Of a stretch of 64,000 nucleotides of DNA, positions 18,596-27,842 are shown piece after piece. Within the stretch, counting starts at the first letter, position 1, and the number at the start of each line of letters is the position of its first letter. The DNA is from Rhodospirillaceae bacterium (GTDB taxonomy: Bacteria > Pseudomonadota > Alphaproteobacteria > UBA828), in contig PBVE01000005.1 of assembly GCA_002728135.1 (NCBI GenBank), positions 124,001 to 188,000 on the forward strand. The letters run 5' to 3'. Under the pieces are notes generated by a model that saw only the letters and a program-made list of their open reading frames with translations, was not told where the DNA came from and did no database searches. Position numbers and translations under genes: made by a program.

Positions 18596-19216
18596 ATGAC
18601 TGTGTCACCTCGAAAGGCTAAGATAGAAAGAGTAACTAACGAGACTGATATAGCTGTTGAAATTAATCTTGACGGAAATGGATCGTATGACATTAAAACA
18701 GGCATTGGTTTTTTTGATCATATGCTAGAACAGCTATCTAGACATAGCTTAATTGATATAAGTATAAGGGCCTCTGGCGATTTAGAGGTAACACAACACC
18801 ATACTGTAGAAGATACAGGTATAGTTTTAGGTGAGGCCTTATCTGTTGCATTAGGATCTCGTGTGGGTATCCGACGCTATGGATCAGCTCTTGTACCAAT
18901 GGATGAAACCCTTAGCCAAGTATCGATAGATGCTAGTAATAGGCCTTACTTAGTTTGGGGCGTAGAATTTAAACGTCCGCGACTTGATGATATGGATACC
19001 GAACATTTTAAGGAATGGTTTCAGGCTTTTGCACAAAAAGGAGGCCTAACTCTTCATGTGCAAAACATTTATGGTGAGAATAGTCATCACATAATTGAAT
19101 CATGTTATAAAGGTCTTGCACGAGCATTAAGAAGTGCAGTTGAGCCTGATCCAAGAGCTTCAAATATTTTACCTTCAACAAAAGGCACATTAGCTAACAA
19201 CGGGTCGGTTAAATAA
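18596..19216 (+). CDS. hisB: imidazoleglycerol-phosphate dehydratase
   Basis: Dehydrates imidazole glycerol phosphate in histidine synthesis. The 206-residue single-domain form has [15 protein letters not shown], the metal-binding [12 protein letters not shown] and the second metal site [18 protein letters not shown]. No phosphatase domain is fused, as usual outside enterobacteria. It starts the cluster hisB-hisH-GNAT-hisA-hisF-hisE. Confidence 0.97.
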   Translation: MTVSPRKAKIERVTNETDIAVEINLDGNGSYDIKTGIGFFDHMLEQLSRHSLIDISIRASGDLEVTQHHTVEDTGIVLGEALSVALGSRVGIRRYGSALVPMDETLSQVSIDASNRPYLVWGVEFKRPRLDDMDTEHFKEWFQAFAQKGGLTLHVQNIYGENSHHIIESCYKGLARALRSAVEPDPRASNILPSTKGTLANNGSVK

Positions 19217-19355
19217 AAATAAATCTCATAATGCGTTGTTTTTACAAATTTTAAGCAAAAACATTTAAACATCAGAACCGGCATAAATCTTATTATTGAA
19301 TTATATTAGTAACGATGTCCCTGAATATTTAGTTAATTTTAAAAAGTACCCTTTA

Positions 19356-20000
19356 ATGATAAATATAGCAATAATTGACTATGGTTCAGGCAATTTAAGG
19401 TCAGCTGTGAAGGCCTTTGAGCATACTGTAAAAGATTTAAATACAAAGGTTTCAGTTAATATTACTGAAAATAGCTCGGATTTAGACAAAGCAACTCATA
19501 TAGTTTTACCTGGGGTAGGAGCATTCGGAGACTGTATAAATGCTATAAACAACTTAATAGATATGCGAGAAGCATTAGATAAAGCAGTAATTAGAGATGG
19601 CAAACCATTTTTGGGTATTTGTGTTGGAATGCAACTTTTAGCAAAGATCGGAAAAGAATATGGAAGCCATAAGGGTCTCGGTTGGCTTAATTCGGAAGTA
19701 GTACCAATCGATACTTTAGGTTCTAAAATTAAAATACCACATATGGGATGGAATAACTTAATGATTTCTAATAGACACCCCATCTTTGAGGGCATACCAA
19801 ACAAAAGTCATGCTTACTTTGTGCACAGTTATCATATGACTTGTAAAAACGAAAAAAATGTTATTGCCACCGTAGACTATGGATCCCAAGTCGTTGCAGC
19901 TGTTGGAAAAGAAAATATTGTTGGCCTTCAGTTTCATCCTGAAAAAAGTCAGACTATAGGATTAAAATGTATTCAAAATTTTATTAGTTGGCGTCCATGA
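19356..20000 (+). CDS. hisH: imidazole glycerol phosphate synthase, glutaminase subunit
   Basis: Releases ammonia from glutamine for HisF. The class-I amidotransferase triad is visible: the nucleophile Cys in FLGICVGMQLL, and His/Glu in LQFHPEKS. The protein begins INIAIIDYGSGNLRS. I chose the ATG at 19356 (214 residues); an upstream TTG at 19296 would add 20 residues not found in the family. Confidence 0.97.
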   Translation: MINIAIIDYGSGNLRSAVKAFEHTVKDLNTKVSVNITENSSDLDKATHIVLPGVGAFGDCINAINNLIDMREALDKAVIRDGKPFLGICVGMQLLAKIGKEYGSHKGLGWLNSEVVPIDTLGSKIKIPHMGWNNLMISNRHPIFEGIPNKSHAYFVHSYHMTCKNEKNVIATVDYGSQVVAAVGKENIVGLQFHPEKSQTIGLKCIQNFISWRP

Positions 20001-20530
20001 ATTTAAAACCAAGAATTGAGGTTTATCATACCAACTCTTTAAGAAAACGAGAGCTAGGTGAATTATGTGAAGCTGCTGATGGTGCTATCGCAGATGGAGC
20101 TGGATTTGGTTGGATAAAAGCACCAGATCGAGATAGATTTGAACTTTACTGGCGTGGAGTTTTAGTCATACCAGAACGTACTTTATTTGTCGGAAAACTT
20201 GATGGGCATATTGCTGGATCTGTCCAATTAGTTTCACCTCATGCACAAAAAGAAGCCTGGAGGCATGGATGTCAGATAGATACACATTTTGTAGCACCTT
20301 GGGCAAGAGGGCATGGAATGGCAAGAAAATTAATGGAAGCCGCACATATTAAGGCCCAGAAAGAAGGATTTAAAGTTATAAATTTGTCTGTTCGAGATAC
20401 TCAGGATGCTGCTCTTAAGCTCTATGAATCTCTAGGCTATGTCTGTTGGGGTATTAACCCTAAATATGCACTGGTGGATGGAAAAATGGTAGCCGGACAT
20501 TTTTATAACAAAAGTCTTGATAGTGATTAA
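19997..20530 (+). CDS. GNAT family N-acetyltransferase inside the his cluster
   Basis: A 177-residue GNAT protein. The acetyl-CoA site is the segment HFVAPWARGHGMARKLMEAA (R-G-x-G-x-A variant), and VRDTQDAALKLYESLGYV is the usual motif B end. Its ATG overlaps the hisH stop (ATGA), so it is translated with the his genes. A GNAT gene between hisH and hisA recurs in Alphaproteobacteria, yet no histidine-pathway role is established; the substrate is unknown. Confidence 0.88.
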   Translation: MNLKPRIEVYHTNSLRKRELGELCEAADGAIADGAGFGWIKAPDRDRFELYWRGVLVIPERTLFVGKLDGHIAGSVQLVSPHAQKEAWRHGCQIDTHFVAPWARGHGMARKLMEAAHIKAQKEGFKVINLSVRDTQDAALKLYESLGYVCWGINPKYALVDGKMVAGHFYNKSLDSD

Positions 20531-20544
20531 AGGATAATTGATTT

Positions 20545-21270
20545 GTGATTTTATATCCTGCAATTGATTTAAAAGATGGACAATGCGTAAGGCTAGTTCA
20601 GGGCGACATGGATCGCACTACAATATTTAATGACAATCCTCTTGAACAAGCACTTGCCTTCAAGGAAAAGGGATTTGAATGGATACATATTGTTGACTTA
20701 AACGGTGCTTTCAAAGGTGCTCCTGTAAATGCAGAATGTATAGAGAATATCCTTCGTACGGTTGATATTCCAATTCAACTTGGTGGCGGAATCAGAGATA
20801 TGAAAACAGCCGAGAATTGGATCAACATGGGTGTAAAAAGAATAGTGTTGGGGACCTCCGCATTGAAAGATCCACAATTTACGAAAGAGGCATGTAAGGA
20901 GTTCCCAGGCTATGTTGCTGTAGGGCTCGATACGCGTAATGGATTTGTTTCAACTGAGGGATGGTCAAGCATATCAACAGTAAAGGATATTGAATTGGTC
21001 CAACGTTTTGAAGATGTTGGGGTATCAGTGATTATTCACACTGATATAGAGCGTGATGGCTTGATGCAGGGTGCAAATATTGAAGCAACTATTGATCTTG
21101 CTCGACAAACAACAATTCCGTTTATTGCTTCTGGAGGTATTTCATCAATAAATGATTTAAAACTTTTAAAAGAATATCAGAATGAAGGTATTGCGGGTGT
21201 AATATCGGGTCGTGCAATTTATGAGAATACTTTTGATATAAATTTTGCTTTAGATTTACTTCGTAATTAG
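20545..21270 (+). CDS. hisA: ProFAR isomerase (HisA)
   Basis: Isomerises 5'-ProFAR to PRFAR. The 241-residue (beta/alpha)8 barrel starts YPAIDLKDGQCVRLVQGD with the catalytic Asp8 region, has IQLGGGIRD and the second catalytic Asp in HTDIERDGLMQG, and ends with ASGGISSINDL and VISGRAIYE phosphate-binding loops. Start codon is GTG. Confidence 0.97.
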   Translation: MILYPAIDLKDGQCVRLVQGDMDRTTIFNDNPLEQALAFKEKGFEWIHIVDLNGAFKGAPVNAECIENILRTVDIPIQLGGGIRDMKTAENWINMGVKRIVLGTSALKDPQFTKEACKEFPGYVAVGLDTRNGFVSTEGWSSISTVKDIELVQRFEDVGVSVIIHTDIERDGLMQGANIEATIDLARQTTIPFIASGGISSINDLKLLKEYQNEGIAGVISGRAIYENTFDINFALDLLRN

Positions 21271-21287
21271 AGAGAGAATAAAATTCA

Positions 21288-22046
21288 ATGTTAAAGACAC
21301 GTATTATTCCTTGTCTAGATGTTCATGATGGCCGTGTAGTGAAAGGAGTAAATTTTATAAATCTTGTTGATGCAGGAGATCCTGTTGAGCAAGCCAGAGT
21401 CTATGATGAGCAGGGAGCAGATGAGATTTGTTTTTTAGATATTACTGCATCTTCGGAAGATCGAGATACACTTTATAATGTAGTTTCACAAACAGCCCAA
21501 CAATGTTTCATGCCGCTTACTGTAGGAGGAGGAGTTCGAAGTATTGAAGATGTAAGAAAATTGTTGATAGCTGGAGCAGATAAAGTATCAATAAATACAG
21601 CAGCGATAAACAGACCAGAGTTAGTTTCGGAAGCTTCTGAAAAGTTTGGCAGGCAATGTATTGTTGTTGCAATAGATGCCAAACATAACCAATCAGATGG
21701 GTATCAAATTTTTACACATGGTGGAAGAACTTCAACAGGAATCAATGCAATTGATTGGGCAAAGCGTGTTGTAGAATTAGGAGCTGGTGAAATTCTTCTT
21801 ACTTCAATGGATAGAGATGGAACAGGTAATGGGTTTGATATTGGTCTAACTAAAAAAATTTCTGAATCTGTATCAGTTCCAGTCATAGCATCAGGCGGTG
21901 TTGGTAATCTTGATCACATGGTGGAGGGAATAAGAGATGGAATGGCCTCAGCTGTTTTAGCAGCTTCAATTTTTCATTTTGGCAAATATTCTATAGCAGA
22001 AGCAAAAAAATATATGCGAAATGCTGGCCTGAATGTCAGAATATAA
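21288..22046 (+). CDS. hisF: imidazole glycerol phosphate synthase, cyclase subunit
   Basis: Uses ammonia from HisH to form imidazole glycerol phosphate and AICAR. The 252-residue barrel starts [19 protein letters not shown] with catalytic Asp11, and has the second Asp in [13 protein letters not shown], plus GGGVRS and ASGGVGN loops. Normal length; 17 bases after hisA. Confidence 0.98.
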   Translation: MLKTRIIPCLDVHDGRVVKGVNFINLVDAGDPVEQARVYDEQGADEICFLDITASSEDRDTLYNVVSQTAQQCFMPLTVGGGVRSIEDVRKLLIAGADKVSINTAAINRPELVSEASEKFGRQCIVVAIDAKHNQSDGYQIFTHGGRTSTGINAIDWAKRVVELGAGEILLTSMDRDGTGNGFDIGLTKKISESVSVPVIASGGVGNLDHMVEGIRDGMASAVLAASIFHFGKYSIAEAKKYMRNAGLNVRI

Positions 22047-22099
22047 AAAAATAAAACCCCTTAATTTAGGATAATAACAAGTAATAAGGAGGTGCTGAA

Positions 22100-22432
22100 A
22101 TGACGGTAAAACAAAACCTCGGCAGTAATCTAGAATCACTTCATAAAACAATTAATGAGCGAAAGACAGTAGGTAATCAAGAAGGTTCATATACAGCAAA
22201 AATATTAAATAAAGGATCTGATTATATAGCACAAAAAGTAGGAGAAGAAGCAGTAGAGATGATAATCGCTGCAACTAAGCGGAGTAAAGATGAAACTATT
22301 TCTGAAAGTGCAGATGTTCTTTATCACATGATGGTATTATGGGTATCCCTTGGTATATCTCCATTGGAAGTTAGTGAAGAGTTAGAAAATAGAAAAGCTT
22401 ACTCAGGTATTGAGGAAAAAAATAGTCGATAG
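22100..22432 (+). CDS. hisE: phosphoribosyl-ATP pyrophosphatase
   Basis: Hydrolyses phosphoribosyl-ATP to phosphoribosyl-AMP. The 110-residue MazG-like helical protein has KVGEEAVEMIIAA with the metal-binding Glu pair and ESADVLYHMMVLWVSLGI. The start is set by a near-perfect AAGGAGGTG six bases before the ATG. hisI (cyclohydrolase) is not in this window. Confidence 0.96.
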   Translation: MTVKQNLGSNLESLHKTINERKTVGNQEGSYTAKILNKGSDYIAQKVGEEAVEMIIAATKRSKDETISESADVLYHMMVLWVSLGISPLEVSEELENRKAYSGIEEKNSR

Positions 22433-22502
22433 TGAATATGTAAGTTTAGAGTTTAGAAATCATCACATAATTTAGTTGAAGCAATTTATCTGGAGTGAAA
22501 CA

Positions 22503-22862
22503 ATGACTTATGACAATGAGAATATTTTTGCAAAAATTTTGAGATCTGAGTTGCCAAAATCAAAAGTTTTTGAAGATGCTGAAATTTTGGCATTTCATGA
22601 TATTTCTCCTCAGGCTCCCACCCATATTTTAGTTATACCAAAGGGTGAATATATATCATTTGATGATTTTACAACAAATGCTTCGGATGAGGTTGTTGGT
22701 CGTTTTTTTTCTAGAGTAGGAAAAATTGCACAGGATATTGGAATTGCAGAAAATGGTTATAGAATAATTGCTAATACGGGGAATGATGGATGCCAAGAGG
22801 TACCTCATTTCCATATCCATATATGTGCAGGAAAAAAATTAGGCAGAATGTTAGCTGATTAG
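22503..22862 (+). CDS. hinT: histidine triad (HIT) nucleotide hydrolase, HinT-like
   Basis: A 119-residue HIT protein with the active-site pattern VPHFHIHICAGKKLG (H-x-H-x-H) near the C-terminus and the N-terminal NIFAKILRSELPKSKVFED, both typical of HinT purine-nucleoside phosphoramidases. I chose the ATG at 22503; an upstream start would add nine atypical residues. Adjacent to hisE. Its stop overlaps the convergent gshB stop. Confidence 0.93.
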   Translation: MTYDNENIFAKILRSELPKSKVFEDAEILAFHDISPQAPTHILVIPKGEYISFDDFTTNASDEVVGRFFSRVGKIAQDIGIAENGYRIIANTGNDGCQEVPHFHIHICAGKKLGRMLAD

Positions 22863-23815
22863 GATGTTAAAAGTTTTTGTTTTTTTCTCTCAATTGCATC
22901 CCATACAATTTCATCGATTTTAATACCATCAAGGGCGAAAATCTCTCGAATTCCAGTAGGTGATGTTACATTTATTTCAGTTAGATAGTCTCCAATCACA
23001 TCAATACCAACAAATAGTAGTCCGTTTTTAAATAGTGTAGGACCTATTGTTTCACAAATATTTTTTTCTCTGTAAGTCAATGTAGTTTTGTGTGCCGTTG
23101 CACCTACGTGGAGATTTGCCCTAGCCTCACCTGTTGCAGGTTTTCGAGATATAGCCCCAACTGGTTTTCCATCAACAAGAATTATTCTTTTATCACCTAA
23201 TCTAACTTCTGGCATGTAAGCTTGTATGATAATTGGTTCTCTATAATGTGCAGTAAAAAACTCAATTAACGAATTAAGATTTTCATCATGAGGAGTTATA
23301 TGAAAAACTCCAAATCCACCATTACCGAATAAAGGTTTTATTATGAGATCGTTATATTTTTTTCTAAATTCTATAATTTCATCTATATTTTTGGAGATTA
23401 GTGTAGGAGGCATAAATTCCATAAATTCTGTTACAAAAATTTTCTCTGGTGCATTCCTAACATGAAATGGGTCATTAACAACTAGTGTATCAGGATGAAT
23501 TTGTTGGAGAAGGTGAGTACTTGTAATGTAAGCCATATCAAATGGAGGATCTTGCCGCATCAGAATTACATCAAAATACGATAAATCAACAGAATTTTCT
23601 TGTCCGTATGTAAAGTAATGATCTGGGTCATCTCTAACCTTAAGGTTTTTGACAGTTGCTTTTAATAATCCCTCATTTAAAGACATACTACTTGGAAGAT
23701 AATGAAAAAGTTTATGCCCACGGTTTTGAGCTTCAATTGCTAGGGCAAAGGTACTATCACCTTTGATGTCTATGGATTCCATAGGATCCATTTGAAATGC
23801 GACCTTTAATTCCAT
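22859..23815 (-). CDS. gshB: glutathione synthetase
   Basis: Joins gamma-glutamylcysteine and glycine. The 318-residue ATP-grasp protein starts VAFQMDPMESIDIKGDSTFALA, has MRQDPPFDMAYI, NDPFHVRNAPEK, the nucleotide-binding IIKPLFGNGGFGVF and the metal-binding INVTSPTGIREI. Normal length. The 3' end overlaps the hinT stop by three bases. Confidence 0.97.
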   Translation of the reverse strand: MELKVAFQMDPMESIDIKGDSTFALAIEAQNRGHKLFHYLPSSMSLNEGLLKATVKNLKVRDDPDHYFTYGQENSVDLSYFDVILMRQDPPFDMAYITSTHLLQQIHPDTLVVNDPFHVRNAPEKIFVTEFMEFMPPTLISKNIDEIIEFRKKYNDLIIKPLFGNGGFGVFHITPHDENLNSLIEFFTAHYREPIIIQAYMPEVRLGDKRIILVDGKPVGAISRKPATGEARANLHVGATAHKTTLTYREKNICETIGPTLFKNGLLFVGIDVIGDYLTEINVTSPTGIREIFALDGIKIDEIVWDAIERKKQKLLTS

Positions 23816-23847
23816 GATCTTATCTAGCCTAATTTAAAATAATAAAT

Positions 23848-24681
23848 TCAATGTAATTTTCGCTTTAACTGATTAATCATACCAATAGCAGTCATGCGTT
23901 CCTGTGTATTAACACACTTATCCGCAAAGATTTGAAAAGCATCCATAGCGTTCTTTATATTTCCTTTATCAGACTCAAATAGCCCAAGATCTCTCCAAAG
24001 ATCAGGAATATTCGGTGCTAAAGTAGTCATACGTCTTTGAACTTGTATAACGCGATCAGTATCATTTAAAGAAAATGCGCGTGATTTCAGATTGTTTAAT
24101 ACCCTTAAAAGGATATCTTTATTACTTACAGAGTCATAGTAGCTTGGCTTAAGTTCAAAACTTTTACCCATAACTTTTTTAAGAAGAAATCTTAACTGCG
24201 TGGTATTTAAAATTTTACCCTTATCAAAAGGGTCAATAATAGCTCTATGCTGACGAACCTGAAGTCTTATTAAGAAATGGCCAGGGAACGCCAAACCTTC
24301 TGCTGACCAGCCAGTACTTCTCATTGCATGTATATACAAAATACCTAATATTACCGGTAAGCCAATCCGACGATCAATTACACGTATTATGTTCGCGTTT
24401 TGTGGATCATTATAATTTTTTATATCTCCACGATAATTGTATAAGTCAAATAAAGTATAATTTATTTCTTTAATTAAGTGGTTTAGCGAGTTCCTTTCTT
24501 TAATTTGTTGTTCTAGGGTTTTCGCTATTTCATCAAGATGTTTCTGATATGAGTTTAGATCCACAGATGGATAATCTAATCTACCAATATTTAACGCAGC
24601 ATTTGCAATATTAATTTCTGAATCATCTATTTCAGCTAATTTATATATAGTGTCAGCATGTTTTTGAGATTTCTTAATCAT
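23848..24681 (-). CDS. sirB1: SirB1 family transglutaminase-like/TPR protein
   Basis: A 277-residue protein of the SirB1 group: an N-terminal transglutaminase-like core with VIDRRIGLPVILGILYIHAM and the conserved GWSAEGLAFPGHFLIRL, followed by a C-terminal helical repeat part (NIPDLWRDLGLFESDKGNIKNAM). The usual active-site Cys of transglutaminases is not evident, as in other SirB1 proteins. Function unknown. Its start overlaps the BON-protein stop by one base. Confidence 0.85.
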   Translation of the reverse strand: MIKKSQKHADTIYKLAEIDDSEINIANAALNIGRLDYPSVDLNSYQKHLDEIAKTLEQQIKERNSLNHLIKEINYTLFDLYNYRGDIKNYNDPQNANIIRVIDRRIGLPVILGILYIHAMRSTGWSAEGLAFPGHFLIRLQVRQHRAIIDPFDKGKILNTTQLRFLLKKVMGKSFELKPSYYDSVSNKDILLRVLNNLKSRAFSLNDTDRVIQVQRRMTTLAPNIPDLWRDLGLFESDKGNIKNAMDAFQIFADKCVNTQERMTAIGMINQLKRKLH

Positions 24682-25331
24682 TAAGGGGTTTTTACTCTTC
24701 TAGGATCATTTTTAAGCACGACATGAGAAACAACATTTTTCACATTAGATATAGTTTTTGCATGGCTTATAACTATATCTAGTTCTTTTTGTGATTGTGC
24801 TATTCCCATTATGTAAACGGAACCATTTATAGTTTCTATATTGTAGTTGATTGCATCGATATCTTTGTCAAATAAAATAGCCGACTTAAGCTGTGTAGAT
24901 ATCCAAGTGTCTTTAGCATAATTAATAATACCACCTTCATCAGTAACCTGGATTTCATTAATTATTTCACGTACACCATTTACAGACCAAGCTAATTTAA
25001 TGGCTCTAATCCTATCTTCAGGCTTGATAACTGTTCCCTTTAGTAAGACTCTTCCTTCAATAACAGAAAAACTTACTTTGCTTAAAAGTTCAACATCTTC
25101 TTTAAAGAAGGCTTCATTAAGAATTGTTCGAACAGTAAGGTCATCTACAGCATCACCAACAGATCTCTCCTGAGAAGCTACTATTCCGGCTGTAGCACCC
25201 GCACCTATAAGGGTTCCCCCACAATTTACCAGAGGTAAAAACCCTAATAGCAAAATAACCATATATAATCGTAATGGGTTATTGAGAAAAGATGGGATTA
25301 AAAATACATTTTTTTTAAAAAATAAATTCAT
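24681..25331 (-). CDS. BON-domain outer-membrane/periplasmic lipoprotein
   Basis: A 216-residue predicted lipoprotein with Cys37 in the lipobox LVNC, preceded by a basic N-region and a hydrophobic stretch. Two BON domains follow (about 65-130 and 140-208; VNGVREIINEIQV and ISNVKNVVSHVVL are the domain ends), separated by DTWISTQLKSAILF. The layout is that of OsmY/DolP (YraP) proteins, which help keep the outer membrane intact. DolP in E. coli lies near rsmI-lpoA-yraN, matching the rsmI and PBP-activator genes next door. Confidence 0.85.
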   Translation of the reverse strand: MNLFFKKNVFLIPSFLNNPLRLYMVILLLGFLPLVNCGGTLIGAGATAGIVASQERSVGDAVDDLTVRTILNEAFFKEDVELLSKVSFSVIEGRVLLKGTVIKPEDRIRAIKLAWSVNGVREIINEIQVTDEGGIINYAKDTWISTQLKSAILFDKDIDAINYNIETINGSVYIMGIAQSQKELDIVISHAKTISNVKNVVSHVVLKNDPRRVKTP

Positions 25332-25599
25332 TTTGTATACCTCGCACTTAGGGAGGGAAAAGCTTAGGATTTTTATTTAGCTAATAGTCAATTAAGTTTT
25401 AATTCATAAATATAAAAGATTCTAAAATAACTACATTATTTTTCATCTTTTGAAACTGAAGCATTTGGTTTTGTTTTTTAATTTAACTAGTTTCCTAATT
25501 CTCTAGTAATTAAATCATCAATTATCTAACATATCGAGATATATAAATAATAGAAAACATTTTTATAAAGTGTAATGTATGCTGGTTTGAATTTTTATT

Positions 25600-26475
25600 T
25601 TACTGATTCTTATTTTTTAGTAAAACTGCTCGGTTATAAAGGACATTTCTTTTTATACTTGAGCTATGGCTTAGAAAATCTACAGCATTTTTGATACTCA
25701 TATGTTTAAGTAATATTTGTAATTCCTTATCGGTTTTATCGTTAATATATTCTTGATCATTTTTTTTTGGCGGTCCTATCACTACAGTGAACTCACCCTT
25801 TAATATGTCTGAAGATGTAAATTTTTCAGCAAGCTCTGATAAGCTTCCCCTAATCACTTCCTCATAATACTTAGTTAATTCACGAGCAATAGCACACTCT
25901 CGAGAACCAAGAACATTATATGCATCCCTTAGTAAGCTAGGGAGCCTGCGGGGTGACTCATAAATAATTAAGCTTGCATTAATATTGCAAAATTCTTTTA
26001 ACTCAGTTTGCCTAGATTTTGCCTTTGCAGATAAAAAACCTAAAAATAAATATTTATTTGATGGTAAACCTGATAGAATTAACGCAAAAATACCTGCATT
26101 AGGTCCGGGGACACCAGAAATCATTATATTTTGATCAATAGCCTCACGAACAAGTTTAAATCCTGGATCAGCTAAAAGAGGTGTACCTGCATCTGACACT
26201 AATGCGTGAGTTTCCCCATTTTTTAAACGTTTTAGTATTTTTGGCCTGACTGCAGATGCATTATGTTCATGATAAGCAATAGTTTGACTCTTAATATTGT
26301 AATGTTTTAGTAATTTAGATGTATGTCTGGTATCTTCACATAAAACTACATCGGCTAATTTAAGTATATTTTTAGCTCTAGTAGGTAAATCTAACATATT
26401 ACCAATAGGCGTTGCTATAATGTAGAGTCCAGGCAATATTTGATTTATAGAATCATTATTTATTAAATCAGTCAT
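25600..26475 (-). CDS. rsmI: 16S rRNA (cytidine1402-2'-O)-methyltransferase
   Basis: Methylates the ribose of C1402 in 16S rRNA. The 291-residue tetrapyrrole-methylase fold has LYIIATPIGNMLDL, VLCEDTRHTSKLLKHY, ALVSDAGTPLLADPGFKLV and SGVPGPNAGIFALILSGLP, all family marks. Divergent to the PBP-activator gene with a 15-base gap, an arrangement shared with many Proteobacteria. A yraN gene, often next to rsmI, is not found: the 268 bases downstream (25332-25599) hold no coding frame that I can recognise. Confidence 0.97.
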   Translation of the reverse strand: MTDLINNDSINQILPGLYIIATPIGNMLDLPTRAKNILKLADVVLCEDTRHTSKLLKHYNIKSQTIAYHEHNASAVRPKILKRLKNGETHALVSDAGTPLLADPGFKLVREAIDQNIMISGVPGPNAGIFALILSGLPSNKYLFLGFLSAKAKSRQTELKEFCNINASLIIYESPRRLPSLLRDAYNVLGSRECAIARELTKYYEEVIRGSLSELAEKFTSSDILKGEFTVVIGPPKKNDQEYINDKTDKELQILLKHMSIKNAVDFLSHSSSIKRNVLYNRAVLLKNKNQ

Positions 26476-26490
26476 TTTTCATTTGATGGC

Positions 26491-27837
26491 ATGTTAGGCA
26501 TGGTAAAAACTTTCAATTTTTTAATATTATGTTTGTTTTTTTTCGCTTTTATCTCTTGTATTATTTTGCCAAATCTCTTTCCCCAAGTTTGGGGAGATGA
26601 AATTAAATCTAACAAAATTCACAATAATCAGATAAATATAGCATTTGATCTTGGGACCAACTCTGAAAATCATTCAGATAATTTAAAACAGAATAATACA
26701 ACCATAAACAAAATAAAGGTAGCTCTTCTTGTCCCTCTGACAGGAACTTTTAGTGATGAAGGTCACTCGATTCTCAATGCAAGTCAGTTAGCATTTTTTG
26801 AACTAGCGAATGACAATCTTAGTTTGTTTCCAATTGATACTGGTGGGACATCAGAAGGGGCGTTAATTGCTGCAAAACAAGCTATAGATTTAGGAGTAAA
26901 TCTAATCATTGGCCCTTTACTTAGTAAAGAGGTATCTGCTATTGCCCCCATAGCTAGGTCTAAAAATATCAATATAATTTCTTTTTCAAATGACCCGAAT
27001 GTGGCAGGTTCAGGAGGGTTTTTAATAGGCCATGCACTTCAAGAACAGGTAAAACGAATAATTGCTTATGCAATAAATCAGGGTCATAAGAAATTTGCTG
27101 CCTTGTTACCTGACTCTAGATATGGACACACCGTGTTGAGGCATTTAAGAAGTGCTATTATTACTGGTGAAGCTGAATTGACTCATATTCAAATTTATAA
27201 ACCGGATGCTTCAAATGCAGAAGGTGTTGTAAGAGAGCTTGCTGATTACGACAGAAGAAGGCAGGCATTGTTGAAAAAAAGAAAATCATTAGAGAATAAA
27301 AAAGATAAGCTATCCATACGGAAACTTAAAAAATTAGAGACAATGCATACACTTGGTGATTTAGACTTTGATGCCCTTTTGATTAGTGATGATCCAAAAA
27401 TATTGAGAAGGGTTGTTCCGCTAATGCCATATTTTGAAATTGATCCTGTAAAAATCCAATTTCTTGGACTTGATATGTGGGATAACGCGGAGTTACTGAG
27501 TGAAAAGTCACTAGTAGGTGGATTATATGTTGCTGCAGAGCCTACTGCAAAAAAGAATTTTATTTCAAGTTATATTAGTATTTATAATGATTTTCCACTT
27601 GATGTTGCTGCACTAGCTTATGATGCTACAGCACTAGCAGCAGTTTTATTTGCACAAAATAATATAAAAGAATTTTCAGAATATAAACTTACAGAAACAA
27701 GAGGTTTTTGGGGTGCTTCAGGTGTATTTCGTTTTCACAAAACAGGATTATCTGAGCGAAATCTTGCAATAATAAAAGTTGGAGATGAAAAAATCAGAAA
27801 TATAGTTGATTTACCCCCAAAAAAATTCAGACAGTAA
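26491..27837 (+). CDS. penicillin-binding protein activator-like (LpoA/YraM, periplasmic-binding fold)
   Basis: A 448-residue exported protein with an N-terminal hydrophobic signal (a Cys in FISC may be a lipobox). Its type-1 periplasmic-binding fold of the LivJ kind starts at about 72 (IKVALLVPLTGTFSDEGHSIL) and contains NLIIGPLLSKEVSAIAPIAR and VAALAYDATALAAVLF. Proteins of this layout beside rsmI are annotated as penicillin-binding protein activators (LpoA C-terminal-like). A role in peptidoglycan synthesis is inferred from the family and position only. The N-terminal TPR part of E. coli LpoA is absent. Confidence 0.8.
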   Translation: MLGMVKTFNFLILCLFFFAFISCIILPNLFPQVWGDEIKSNKIHNNQINIAFDLGTNSENHSDNLKQNNTTINKIKVALLVPLTGTFSDEGHSILNASQLAFFELANDNLSLFPIDTGGTSEGALIAAKQAIDLGVNLIIGPLLSKEVSAIAPIARSKNINIISFSNDPNVAGSGGFLIGHALQEQVKRIIAYAINQGHKKFAALLPDSRYGHTVLRHLRSAIITGEAELTHIQIYKPDASNAEGVVRELADYDRRRQALLKKRKSLENKKDKLSIRKLKKLETMHTLGDLDFDALLISDDPKILRRVVPLMPYFEIDPVKIQFLGLDMWDNAELLSEKSLVGGLYVAAEPTAKKNFISSYISIYNDFPLDVAALAYDATALAAVLFAQNNIKEFSEYKLTETRGFWGASGVFRFHKTGLSERNLAIIKVGDEKIRNIVDLPPKKFRQ

Positions 27838-27842
27838 TATGA

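Noticed and set aside
25332-25599. Short reverse frame (about 21 codons) between rsmI and the BON gene
   Set aside because: No ribosome site or conserved sequence; too short to support.
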